The position numbers and the translations under genes were made by a program. Under the pieces are notes generated by a model. The model was not told the DNA's origin, ran no database searches, and worked only from the letters and a program-made list of their open reading frames with translations. A stretch of DNA of 34,768 nucleotides, from the NCBI GenBank assembly GCA_038750655.1, contig JBCDGZ010000082.1, positions 1 through 34,768 of the forward strand, read 5' to 3'. Source of the stretch: JBCDGZ01 sp038750655. GTDB lineage: Bacteria > Bacteroidota > Bacteroidia > Chitinophagales > Saprospiraceae. Shown piece by piece: positions 7,530 to 15,922 of this stretch; the first letter of the stretch is position 1; each line of letters begins with the position of its first letter.

Positions 7530-9335
7530 TTACGCCGACTCCCCCTTTGACTTAACGCCAGCTCGCTTCCCCAGCCCCTTGGCCAAGGCATTCAACAAAA
7601 ATAGAATACTGGTGAACAAGGCCAGGCGAGCAATCATATCTTGCCAGCGGGTATAGAACGTAACTTGGGTATTAAATTGAATGGTTTCTCGGATAGCGCC
7701 GACTTCGCCGTAGGCGGTAGGCTGAGAGACGTCCCCGCGCTGGTTGATGAAGGCGCAGGTGCCAACATTGGCTGAGCGGGCGATGCTGCGGCGGGTTTCG
7801 ACGGCCCGCAGCCGGGCAAATTGTAGATGCTGGCGATGACCAGCCGTATTGTCCCACCACCCATCGTTGGTCACAATGAAGAGAGCATTTGCGCCTTTGC
7901 GAACGTAGCCCGTTACATATTCTCCAAAAACAGACTCATAGCAGATAATCGGAGCTACCGATAACTGTTGATCAAAGAATACGGACCGCTCTGGCTGGCG
8001 ACCTAGTACCAGTGCCCCACCTAGCGCATCGACAAGGGGTTTGAAGAAGAAGAGGAGGCGGCGGTAGGGGAAAATCTCGGCCCCCGGCACCAGCTTGGAC
8101 TTGAGGTACACCGGAATTTCAGGATCGCCGCTGGTGATCTGCACGGCAGAATTGTAGCTTTCCCAGTAAAGTGTTTTCCCATTGCTCCGTACCTCTTCTC
8201 GGACGGCAGGCGAATGGGCTTCCCCCTCTTCGTATATCTTATAAGAACTCAATCCTGTTACCAGCTTAAGCCGTGGGTAGCGGTTCACAAAGCGCTGTAA
8301 TTCACGAATGGCCTTATTGCCGCCCAGACTCCGCTGGTTGATCCGTCGAAAGCTGGTCTCGGGGAACACCAAGTAGTCTGTAGAGTCGGTCAACGCCGCT
8401 TCGGAGAGCTTGAGGAAGCGTTGCAACTGCGCCGGCTGGGGGATTTCAAACTTTTCGTAATGGGGCTCAAAATTGGGTTGTACGGCAACGACTTCCCGGC
8501 GGGCTCCTTGCTCTTCGTAGTTGAAGTAGATGGCTAGAGAGCCAAGGAGAGGGAGCAGGAGGAGCAGAGTAGGCCGGAGGAGGGCTTTACGGAGGGCCCC
8601 AGCCCCTTCGGCCCGGTATTTCAACCAGCCCTGATAGCCCAAAACGTTGACCACTAGTATCCAAAGCGAGCCGCCGAAGCAGCCAGTATATTCGTACCAT
8701 TGCACCCATGAGGGATATTGCGCAAAGCTGTTGCCCAGGGTCAGCCAGGGCCAGGTCAGCTCCCATTGCATATGCAGGTACTCGAAAGTAATCCAGTAGA
8801 CGACGAAGGGCCAGTAGCTAAAGCGGCCCGAGAAGGCCCGGCGGGTATAGTAGAATAGGATCAGCGGGATGCACATCAGCAGCGAATTGGCTACGATGGC
8901 GATCACCCCGGCGATAAATGCAGTATTGGCGACCCAGAAGGTGGTGAGGATATTCCACAAAATGAAGGCATTGAAGCCGTAGCGAAGCACTTGTTTGGCT
9001 CGGGGGGCTTGGCCGTCGGTAATCTCACTGACGGCCATGAAGAGGGGAATGAAGCCGATGAACACCAGCGGGGTGAGCGGGCTGGGTGGAAAGCCTAGGG
9101 AGAGTAGTAGGCCGCTGAGGCTGGCGAGGCCCAGCCAGCGCAGTTCCTGCCGCGATGGCTCTCGTCGGATACTTCGCACCAGGGCAACAGCAGCCCAGGC
9201 AGAGAGGAACAGTAGCAGCGGCAGATGCCCCCAGAGTTGATTCTGGGCGTAGCGGCTGCTCATCCAGTAGCCAAAGCCGACGGTAGCCAGTAGGGCGACG
9301 ATCAGGGCCGTTCTTCTTACTCCTCTACTGGCCAT
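7530..9335 (-). CDS. lnt: Apolipoprotein N-acyltransferase
   Basis: 601 residues. About eight N-terminal hydrophobic helices (to about residue 270) precede a periplasmic nitrilase-fold domain, with a final membrane helix at about 565-585. The catalytic triad is visible: Glu326 in VFPETS, Lys414 in SKLVPGAE, and Cys465 in PIICYES. WPWLTLGN (about 195-202) is also typical. The enzyme transfers a third acyl chain from phospholipid to the N-terminal Cys of lipoproteins in the inner membrane, consistent with lipoproteins such as the peroxidase in this window. Its start overlaps the 3' end of the preceding minus-strand gene by 19 bases, implying translational coupling. Confidence 0.95.
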   Translation of the reverse strand: MASRGVRRTALIVALLATVGFGYWMSSRYAQNQLWGHLPLLLFLSAWAAVALVRSIRREPSRQELRWLGLASLSGLLLSLGFPPSPLTPLVFIGFIPLFMAVSEITDGQAPRAKQVLRYGFNAFILWNILTTFWVANTAFIAGVIAIVANSLLMCIPLILFYYTRRAFSGRFSYWPFVVYWITFEYLHMQWELTWPWLTLGNSFAQYPSWVQWYEYTGCFGGSLWILVVNVLGYQGWLKYRAEGAGALRKALLRPTLLLLLPLLGSLAIYFNYEEQGARREVVAVQPNFEPHYEKFEIPQPAQLQRFLKLSEAALTDSTDYLVFPETSFRRINQRSLGGNKAIRELQRFVNRYPRLKLVTGLSSYKIYEEGEAHSPAVREEVRSNGKTLYWESYNSAVQITSGDPEIPVYLKSKLVPGAEIFPYRRLLFFFKPLVDALGGALVLGRQPERSVFFDQQLSVAPIICYESVFGEYVTGYVRKGANALFIVTNDGWWDNTAGHRQHLQFARLRAVETRRSIARSANVGTCAFINQRGDVSQPTAYGEVGAIRETIQFNTQVTFYTRWQDMIARLALFTSILFLLNALAKGLGKRAGVKSKGESA

Positions 9336-9787
9336 ATAATGCTTTCCTCATCATCAAACAATGGACTCCACTGAATCTCCGTCAGGGCATCATCATCAAA
9401 CCAAAAATTCATGCTCAGCTCATCTACTTCGATGAGTTGATGATTGGGCATTTCAGGGGTGGAGCAGTCCTCATAATCCATATCTCCAAAGATGAGGGCA
9501 TCAATAAAGTCTTCAAATTCTTCTAGCTCCATTCCAATTAATTCCTGCCCTTCAAACAAATGATCATTAGAGGTTACAGAAATCACAATCAGCCGCCAGC
9601 CCGATTCTTCATCAAAAGACAAGGAGACTTCTTGTTCATCGTAATGCCAACTTTCGGTGATTGACCCTTCGAACTCGTCGCCATCAAAGCGTTCAATTTC
9701 ATCAGGTTCACCTAGAACGGCTTCTACTTCTTTTCGGCGCATCCCAAAGCGAATGGGACCTAGGCCGAGACCACTTTTGACTTCCAT
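9317..9787 (-). CDS. Acidic protein of unknown function with a BamE/SmpA-like start
   Basis: 156 residues, very rich in Asp and Glu, no signal peptide. The N-terminal LGPIRFGMRRKEVEAVLGEP (about 10-29) resembles the short helix-strand motif seen in BamE/SmpA-like and some immunity-type proteins; the rest is not recognised. It lies 29 bases downstream of metG and overlaps lnt, so it is the middle gene of a likely metG-orf-lnt operon. A link to lipoprotein maturation is only suggested by the overlap. Confidence 0.7.
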   Translation of the reverse strand: MEVKSGLGLGPIRFGMRRKEVEAVLGEPDEIERFDGDEFEGSITESWHYDEQEVSLSFDEESGWRLIVISVTSNDHLFEGQELIGMELEEFEDFIDALIFGDMDYEDCSTPEMPNHQLIEVDELSMNFWFDDDALTEIQWSPLFDDEESIIWPVEE

Positions 9788-9816
9788 AGTTAGGGTATTG
9801 ATTGGTGTGTTTGTGA

Positions 9817-11934
9817 TTAACTTACTCCAAAACCGTTGCCCCAGCCTTCCTTTGGATGGACAAAACTTAGGGCACCATTTTCATCTTCCGCCATCAGAAT
9901 CATTCCCTGCGATTCTACGCCACGCAGCTTGCGCGGGGCCAGGTTGGCCAACAGCAGTACCTGCTGCCCCGGTAAGTCTTCTGGTTTGTAGTATTTGGCA
10001 ATGCCAGAAACCACCGTTCGCTGCTCGAATCCCAGGTCTACCGTGAGTTTGAGGAGCTTATCTGCCTTTTTCATTTTCTCTGCTTCAACGATGGTTCCGG
10101 TACGAATGTCTAGCTTGGTAAAATCCTCGAAGCTAATTGTTGGTTTCAGCGGCTCCCGGCTGCTGGCTTGCTCGGCATCGAGAACTGCTTGCAACTTCGC
10201 CTTCTGACGTTCTATGATCTCCAAGCGACTCTTATCTTTTCGGTCATTTATTTTGGCAAATAAAAGCTCAGGACCGTTAATCTGATGACCCGCCGGGAGT
10301 AAGTCCTCCCCTGCTTCCAGAGCTTTAAGCATAATCGCAAGGTGGCTATTTTCCACCTTATCCAATTGCAACAAGGCACTAATCTTGTCAGAAGTATTGG
10401 GTAAAAAAGGCTGACAAAGACTACGCAGCGCCACTACAATTTGCAGACAGTTAAAGAGGCAGTCTTTAACCTCCTGACTTTCCGGATTTTCCTTATAAAC
10501 TTTCCAAGGCGATTGCTCTTGCAGGTAGCCATTTCCGAAAGAAGAAATTTCCATCAACTTCATTACCGCATTCTTAAAACCAAAAGCTTCCAGTTCTTGT
10601 TGCAGTTCTCCTATGAGTTTTTTCAATCCTTCCAATTCCCCCTTGGCCGAACTGCCCGCAGGCACTTGGCCACCGAAGTAGTTATTGGTCAACACAACCA
10701 CCCGGTTGATGAAATTCCCCAGGTTGGCCACCAGCTCATTGTCATAAAAATCTACAAAATCATCCCACTTGAAATCACTATCACGATTTTCTGGCAGGTT
10801 GCGGATCAAGGCATAGCGCAGGGCATCCTCTTTGTTCGGGAAATTCTGGAATTCTTCGAGGTATTCGTGCAACTCAATCCCCCAGCCTCTGGATTTAGAA
10901 AATTTACGGCCTTCAAAATTGAGAAACTGATTGGCGGGCACATTGATGGGCAAGGCATAATCGCCGTGAGCCTTCAGCATCGAAGGGAAGACGATGCAGT
11001 GAAAAACAATATTGTCCTTGCCGATGAAGTGAACGAGCTGTACATCCTCCCCTTTCCAATAGGCCTCCCAATCTTTACCATTGTCCTTGGCCCACTGACG
11101 GGTCGCCGAGATGTAGCCAATCGGCGCATCGAACCAAACATAAAGCACCTTGCCTTCGGCTCCCTCGACCGGAACGGGGATGCCCCAGTCTAGATCGCGA
11201 GTGATAGAGCGCGGTTGCAGCCCTCCGTCCAACCAAGATAGACACTGACCAACGACGTGCTTCTTCCAACTCCGAGCATCGTGGTGGGGCTGCCCATCAA
11301 TCGTCCCCTGCTCAATCCACTCCCGTAGCCAAGCCTCATGCTTGTTTAGCCGAAAGTACCAATGCTTGGTCTTCCGCAAGACAGGATGCTCACCACTCAA
11401 GGTAGAGCGCGGCTTGATCAGCTCCGTAGGCGAGAGCGCCGAGCCACAATTTTCGCACTGATCACCGTAGGCACTATCATAGCTGCACTTGGGGCATTCC
11501 CCTACGATGTAGCGATCAGCTAAAAACTGGTCAAACTTTTCGTCGTAATACTGCTCGCTGCTGCGCTCCTCGAATTCTTCTCCTTTCTCATAAAGGGTGG
11601 TAAAAAAATCCTGCGCGGTCTCGTGGTGCAGTGGGTCGCTGGTTCGGTGATAGATGTCAAAAGAAATACCCAGCTTGCGGAACACTTCCTCGTCGAGGTG
11701 GTGGTATTTGTCAATAATATCGCGGGGGCTAAGCCCTTCCTTCTTCGCCCGAATGGTAATCGCAGCACCGTGTTCATCCGACCCGCAAACATAGACCACA
11801 TCCTTGCCCATCAAGCGCAAGTAGCGCGTGTAGATGTCAGCAGTGAGATAGGCCCCAGCGAGGTGGCCCAAGTGTAGCGGCCCATTGGCGTAAGGCAAAG
11901 CGGAGGTAATCAGGTACTTTTTTGCGTCACTCAT
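9817..11934 (-). CDS. metG: Methionyl-tRNA synthetase with C-terminal tRNA-binding domain
   Basis: 705 residues. The class I signature HLGH is at 21-24, and the KMSKS loop appears as KFSKS at 344-348. The zinc knuckle Cys147-Cys150-Cys160-Cys163 marks the E. coli-like MetG1 type. An anticodon-binding alpha-helical domain (about 395-560) follows. The C-terminal EMAPII-like tRNA-binding domain (about 600-705) is fused, as is usual in Bacteroidota. It charges tRNA-Met in the cytoplasm. It is the first gene of a probable operon with the acidic protein and lnt. A weak -7-like TATCTTCG lies near 12006-12013, about 75 bases before the start. Confidence 0.97.
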   Translation of the reverse strand: MSDAKKYLITSALPYANGPLHLGHLAGAYLTADIYTRYLRLMGKDVVYVCGSDEHGAAITIRAKKEGLSPRDIIDKYHHLDEEVFRKLGISFDIYHRTSDPLHHETAQDFFTTLYEKGEEFEERSSEQYYDEKFDQFLADRYIVGECPKCSYDSAYGDQCENCGSALSPTELIKPRSTLSGEHPVLRKTKHWYFRLNKHEAWLREWIEQGTIDGQPHHDARSWKKHVVGQCLSWLDGGLQPRSITRDLDWGIPVPVEGAEGKVLYVWFDAPIGYISATRQWAKDNGKDWEAYWKGEDVQLVHFIGKDNIVFHCIVFPSMLKAHGDYALPINVPANQFLNFEGRKFSKSRGWGIELHEYLEEFQNFPNKEDALRYALIRNLPENRDSDFKWDDFVDFYDNELVANLGNFINRVVVLTNNYFGGQVPAGSSAKGELEGLKKLIGELQQELEAFGFKNAVMKLMEISSFGNGYLQEQSPWKVYKENPESQEVKDCLFNCLQIVVALRSLCQPFLPNTSDKISALLQLDKVENSHLAIMLKALEAGEDLLPAGHQINGPELLFAKINDRKDKSRLEIIERQKAKLQAVLDAEQASSREPLKPTISFEDFTKLDIRTGTIVEAEKMKKADKLLKLTVDLGFEQRTVVSGIAKYYKPEDLPGQQVLLLANLAPRKLRGVESQGMILMAEDENGALSFVHPKEGWGNGFGVS

Positions 11935-12042
11935 ATTTTTAACTTGATGAATTCCATTCAGATGATGATGGAATAACGGAGTCTACGCCCCGAAGGTTCA
12001 ATTGTGGCGAAGATAAGGATTGTCAGGGATTTCGGTAATTTC
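11935..12042. other. metG upstream region
   Basis: 108 bases between the DUF2442-XRE gene and metG, both on the minus strand. No clear intrinsic terminator and no T-box-like structure were seen. The only promoter-like element is the imperfect minus-strand TATCTTCG near 12006-12013. Confidence 0.35.
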
Positions 12043-12555
12043 TCAAATGATATTGATTTGTAATTTTTTCCCCAAGCCCCCCTCAATTATTCTGACCAGA
12101 GTAGAAAGCTCTATACCGGATTTATTGTTTTCAATTCTTGAGATATAATGCTTTGATGTACCGCTTTTATTGGCCAGTTCTTCCTGAGTTAATCCTAGCT
12201 CTTTCCGGGCTTGCCGAATCATCAGTCCCAACTCAATTTTCCTTGACTCATCTACCTGACTTTCTTCATACATCACAATCGGATCCAGGTCATAGTGATA
12301 AACGACCTTCTTGCCGTTCTCATCTGTAGATTCCACCTTAATATTTTCCCAGGAAAAGCTTCCATCCACTACCTTAATCTGTTGAAATGCCTTCTCCGAT
12401 TCCATCAGTGGATATTCAATATCTCCTTTTTTCACTTGCCACTTTTCGAACAAAGCCGCAAAGTCAATGATCCTCGATTCTCCATTGTTAAAGAGACAGC
12501 TCACCTTATATCCGTCTAAGTTGTGTATTTTGATAATTCTTCTGATTGTTCTCAT
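12043..12555 (-). CDS. DUF2442 plus XRE helix-turn-helix protein, antitoxin-like
   Basis: 170 residues from the ATG at 12555; a TTG two codons upstream is possible. The N-terminal part (about 5-85) matches the DUF2442 pattern of short beta-rich regulators (KVSCLFNNGESRIIDF). The C-terminal part (about 105-170) is a clear XRE/Cro-like HTH with GLTQEELANKSG and SKHYISRIENNKS. The gene begins 14 bases after the stop of the DUF4160 gene. DUF2442-DUF4160 pairs recur in bacteria with toxin-antitoxin-like organisation; the HTH fused to DUF2442 would allow self-repression. The toxic activity of either protein is not established by sequence. Confidence 0.8.
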   Translation of the reverse strand: MRTIRRIIKIHNLDGYKVSCLFNNGESRIIDFAALFEKWQVKKGDIEYPLMESEKAFQQIKVVDGSFSWENIKVESTDENGKKVVYHYDLDPIVMYEESQVDESRKIELGLMIRQARKELGLTQEELANKSGTSKHYISRIENNKSGIELSTLVRIIEGGLGKKLQINII

Positions 12556-12569
12556 GATCAATTGCTGTT

Positions 12570-12803
12570 TTATTTTCCTGGATTAAATTCTTTCCAGATT
12601 TTCATTAGATAGCTTTGGTTCGCCTTCGCCCATTTTATTACCTTCTTTCTCTGTTTAGCGGGTATTTGGCCGGAGTAAGTTTCAAGGCTTTGAATCAAAA
12701 TCAGCTCTTCGTATTCTGCATAGATTGCGTGAAAATGTGGTGGATTATGATCCCTTCTGTACAAATAAATTTTTATTGAATCAATGATTTTGATACAAGG
12801 CAT
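12570..12803 (-). CDS. DUF4160 domain protein, putative partner of the DUF2442-XRE protein
   Basis: 77 residues starting MPCIKIIDSIKIYLYRRDH. The motif RDHNPPHFHA (about 17-26) is characteristic of DUF4160, a small family often encoded next to DUF2442 proteins. The conserved His-rich stretch is suggestive of an active or metal site, which is inference. The gene heads a two-gene operon with the DUF2442-XRE gene. An upstream promoter candidate is seen at 12828-12858. Confidence 0.8.
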   Translation of the reverse strand: MPCIKIIDSIKIYLYRRDHNPPHFHAIYAEYEELILIQSLETYSGQIPAKQRKKVIKWAKANQSYLMKIWKEFNPGK

Positions 12804-12827
12804 TAGGATAGTGTTTCTTGTGATGGT

Positions 12828-12858
12828 TCAAGATAACAAATGTTGTATAATTAGTCAA
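12828..12858 (-). promoter_or_regulatory. Candidate promoter of the DUF4160/DUF2442 operon
   Basis: Reading the minus strand, TTG (12858-12856) and TATCTTGA (12835-12828) are separated by 20 bases, close to the TTG-N20-TAnnTTTG consensus but with TTGA in place of TTTG. It is 24 bases upstream of the ATG. The mismatch leaves room for weak expression or repression by the XRE protein. Confidence 0.4.
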
Positions 12859-12880
12859 CATTTATCAATACCTACAAGTC

Positions 12881-15793
12881 CTATTTTATTGATCGCCCGG
12901 AAAAAAGTAACAAAATGAGCCCAATCCCAACCACCAATCCCAACCAAAAAAACCATCTAATCCCCCCAAGTTCCATAGGACGGACATCGCCGAACTGGAC
13001 GAAAGCCGCCCAGTAGTAAGGATGCTGTTGGGCGCGGCTGGCAGAGTTGAGGTAATCGAGCTTGGCTTGGCGGAGAGCGGCGGCCTTGTTCTGCCCATCG
13101 TTGAGGTGGGTGTAGAATTGGGTCATAATGTCGGAGGTGGCGCAGTCGTCGACAGACCAGAGGCTCATCAGGGTGCTGCGGCAGCCGGAGGTGATGAAGC
13201 CTCGGGCCAGGCTCATGACGCCCTCGCCCTTGAGCAGCTTGCCGCTGCCGGTGTTGCAGGCGCTGAGGACGGCCAGCTCGGAGCGTAGGCCAGAGTTGTA
13301 GAGATCGTAAAGCGAGAGGTAATCATCGGCCAGGTAGATTTTGCTGAGCATGGGATTGTCGACATCTACGCAGGCGTGGGAGGCGAAGTGCAGGATGCGG
13401 TAGTTGGCGGCCTCGGCCTCGAAGTGCTGTCGCCCGGCCTCTAGCCCGTAGCGGCCTTCGCCGCCTAACAACTGGCTGATGGCTTCCACCTCCGGGCCAT
13501 TGCAGCGCAGGCTGTACAGTTCATCGGAGGTGCACGAGCGGGTGGCGTCGGCCATAGCGGGCTGGAAGGAGGGAGCGTAGCCAATGAAATCTTGCTCAAA
13601 GGGCTGCACCTCCCGCGCTTGATTTTTGCCCAGTAAGGTGGCGGAGTAGCTGTAACTAACGGCGTATTGCTCCATTAGATAGTCCAACGTAGCGGGGCTG
13701 AAATTGCGGGCCTCTTCGCCCGCCGGAGCGCGGAGCAGCAGATCGAAGGGAAGCGTAGCGAGTTGCTGATCGGGGATGATCAGTAGTTGGTTAATGGTAG
13801 TCGGCAGCTGGCTCAGGGCAGGCTGCAACAAATCCTGGTACAACTGATGACCCAGTCCGGTAAATTCCGCAAAGGTCTGAGCACTGAGGCCCTCATCGGG
13901 TGGCGTTTGTAACATGGCCTTGAAGGCGTCGATGTTTTCCAGTGTAGCTCCGCTATTGGGTAAGGTATGCAGTTGGATAGGTTGATTGGCGGCCAGAACG
14001 AAGAGATAAATTTCGTCGTCGCCAATGAAATATTCGAGCAGTGCTTGTTCGGGTTGCAGGACTTGGTCTTGCACCTGCGCGACGCTGACGGGAGCGTTTT
14101 GGTATTTGAGTTGGTGGTAGCGGGGGTAGTTTTGTTCAAGCGTACGGCTAAGGCGGTCATAATCTTCTTGCAAGGTGAACAGTTGATCCTTCCAACCTTT
14201 GATCTTTTCAGCATTCGCCTTGTCTCCCCTTTGCTGCTCCACCAGCATGATTCGGCGATAGTAGGCCAGATCGATACGAAGGGCGTTTTCGCGCTCTAGG
14301 AGACTATCGGGTAGGTCAGCATGACCCAGGGCGACCTGTTCGTTGACCGATTCGAGGAGGAGCAGGGCCTTGTTGCTTTCGGCCAGTTGGAAGGCGGTGC
14401 GGAGGTAGTCGGGGCTTTGAGTCTTTTGGTAGAGTTCGACAGCGGCCTTGATGGCCCCTTCGTAGACGGGAAGGGAGCGTTCGGCCAGTGTATTTTTGGA
14501 TTCCCCAGTAAGGATCCCTTGACGGAGTTCACGAATTAGGCCAGCGGCATTTTGGTAGGTCCGCAGGCTGGCGGTGAGCAAGCTGGTATCGGCTTGTTGC
14601 TGGTAGTATTGCCAGAGCATCTGGGCTTTGGCCTCAGAGATTTTAAGGGCGTCGGGGGGAGCGAGTAATTCCTCCAGCGGCGGGTTGTCAAGATCATCCT
14701 TGAGTGGATAGGCAGGGGATAGTGTTTGCAGAGCTTTTTGAAAATAGCGCTGTGCCTCCGAGTAATTTTGCAGTGCCGTATGGACCTTAGCCGTAGCGAG
14801 CTGCTTGCGAGCTAGTTTGGGGTAACCATTGGATTTATAATACTTTTGAGCAAGATCGTTCGCAATAGTCAGGTTTTGCAAAGCTGTAGCAAGCCGGCCT
14901 TCTGCCTGATCAATACGTGCCATTAATTCATAAGTGTATGCTTTTCGATAGGTTTTGTCTTCCTTTTGTAAGGAAAGCGCCCTTTCAAGATATTTTCTAG
15001 CTGCTGTGTATTCTTTTCGAAATAGGTGAGTCTCAGCTAATCCATGAAAAGAGGATATAACACTATGAAAAACTCGTTTCTTCTTCAATTGCTGAGGGTT
15101 ATTCATGGCAAGAATACACTTATTATAATAGACCAAAGCAGAATCAAATACCATCGCACCTTTAAATACCATACCGATATTTTTAAGATTATTCGTTATC
15201 CGAGCATCCCCTACTTTTAAAGCATCTAATCTATACTCTAGAGCTTTTTTTTGAAATTCCAGCGCCCGATCAAAATCACCAATAGAGTAATAGGCATTTC
15301 CCATGTTGGCGTAAACAGCGGCAAGATTATCTTTAGAATCATTAGCTGCTTCCTTAATTTGAAGAGACTGCTCAAGCAGACTTAAACTTTTTCGATAATT
15401 TCCTCTGCGATAGTAGAGACTATTTAAATTATTAATCGCAATTCCGAAGGCCTCATGTTGTTCTCCCAGGTATTTCTTGGCGGCTTTATATGCCTTCATG
15501 GCATATTGCTCATATTGCTCATAATCCTCCTTTATGTAGTGAATTACAGCAAGCGCATTCAAAGACTTGAGATAATCCTCCCAGCGCTGTTGCTCTCTAG
15601 CAAGCCCCTGAACTTGTAGGTAAATGACCAGGGCAGAATCTATATTTTCTTGAGATATTTTTTCTCCACGTGCAATTAATTCCGATAATTCAGGCTTGGC
15701 TGAAATCGATTGATCTTCATGCTGACTAAATACAGAAACTATGCATGATAGATAAATACAATAAGTGATGAGGAATAAACGAATGATGGACAT
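12881..15793 (-). CDS. Secreted, membrane-anchored TPR-CHAT caspase-like protein
   Basis: 970 residues from the ATG at 15793; a GTG at 15799 would add two. A signal peptide (about 1-24, ending VFSQ) is followed by many TPR units (about 45-400), a helical linker (about 400-560), and a C-terminal CHAT domain (about 580-935). The caspase-type dyad is His806 in LHFASHA and Cys846 in LSACNTG. A single membrane helix (about 947-964) and a short tail end the protein. It should therefore hang in the periplasm from the inner membrane. CHAT proteins are caspase/separase-related peptidases, usually gated by their TPRs. Substrate is unknown; a T9SS cargo gene lies upstream and a sigma-factor arm diverges beyond that. 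Confidence 0.9.
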   Translation of the reverse strand: MSIIRLFLITYCIYLSCIVSVFSQHEDQSISAKPELSELIARGEKISQENIDSALVIYLQVQGLAREQQRWEDYLKSLNALAVIHYIKEDYEQYEQYAMKAYKAAKKYLGEQHEAFGIAINNLNSLYYRRGNYRKSLSLLEQSLQIKEAANDSKDNLAAVYANMGNAYYSIGDFDRALEFQKKALEYRLDALKVGDARITNNLKNIGMVFKGAMVFDSALVYYNKCILAMNNPQQLKKKRVFHSVISSFHGLAETHLFRKEYTAARKYLERALSLQKEDKTYRKAYTYELMARIDQAEGRLATALQNLTIANDLAQKYYKSNGYPKLARKQLATAKVHTALQNYSEAQRYFQKALQTLSPAYPLKDDLDNPPLEELLAPPDALKISEAKAQMLWQYYQQQADTSLLTASLRTYQNAAGLIRELRQGILTGESKNTLAERSLPVYEGAIKAAVELYQKTQSPDYLRTAFQLAESNKALLLLESVNEQVALGHADLPDSLLERENALRIDLAYYRRIMLVEQQRGDKANAEKIKGWKDQLFTLQEDYDRLSRTLEQNYPRYHQLKYQNAPVSVAQVQDQVLQPEQALLEYFIGDDEIYLFVLAANQPIQLHTLPNSGATLENIDAFKAMLQTPPDEGLSAQTFAEFTGLGHQLYQDLLQPALSQLPTTINQLLIIPDQQLATLPFDLLLRAPAGEEARNFSPATLDYLMEQYAVSYSYSATLLGKNQAREVQPFEQDFIGYAPSFQPAMADATRSCTSDELYSLRCNGPEVEAISQLLGGEGRYGLEAGRQHFEAEAANYRILHFASHACVDVDNPMLSKIYLADDYLSLYDLYNSGLRSELAVLSACNTGSGKLLKGEGVMSLARGFITSGCRSTLMSLWSVDDCATSDIMTQFYTHLNDGQNKAAALRQAKLDYLNSASRAQQHPYYWAAFVQFGDVRPMELGGIRWFFWLGLVVGIGLILLLFSGRSIK

Positions 15794-15813
15794 GAGCACT
15801 TCTTAGTTTTTAT

Positions 15814-15885
15814 AAAAAAAATTGCCTTACTTACCAGACTGCTACAATAATACAGAAATTTGTAGCAAGCCGGTAAATAAGACAA
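15814..15885 (-). terminator. Very long hairpin with T-run between the T9SS cargo and CHAT genes
   Basis: On the minus strand, arms of 26 bases (15885-15860 and 15847-15822) pair around a 12-base loop. There is one true mismatch and four G-U wobbles. Eight T (15821-15814) follow. This fits a strong intrinsic terminator for the T9SS cargo gene, though the arm is about twice the usual length. Part of the outer arm, GACAA at 15881-15885, can alternatively pair with TTGTC at 15890-15894, a possible switch. Confidence 0.7.
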
Positions 15886-15922
15886 TTCCTTGTCTAATTA
15901 AAATACCACTAAAGCAAAGCCA

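Noticed and set aside
10441..11193. 250-residue open frame on the plus strand
   Set aside because: Antisense to metG, whose motifs and length are unambiguous; the plus-strand protein has no recognisable family.
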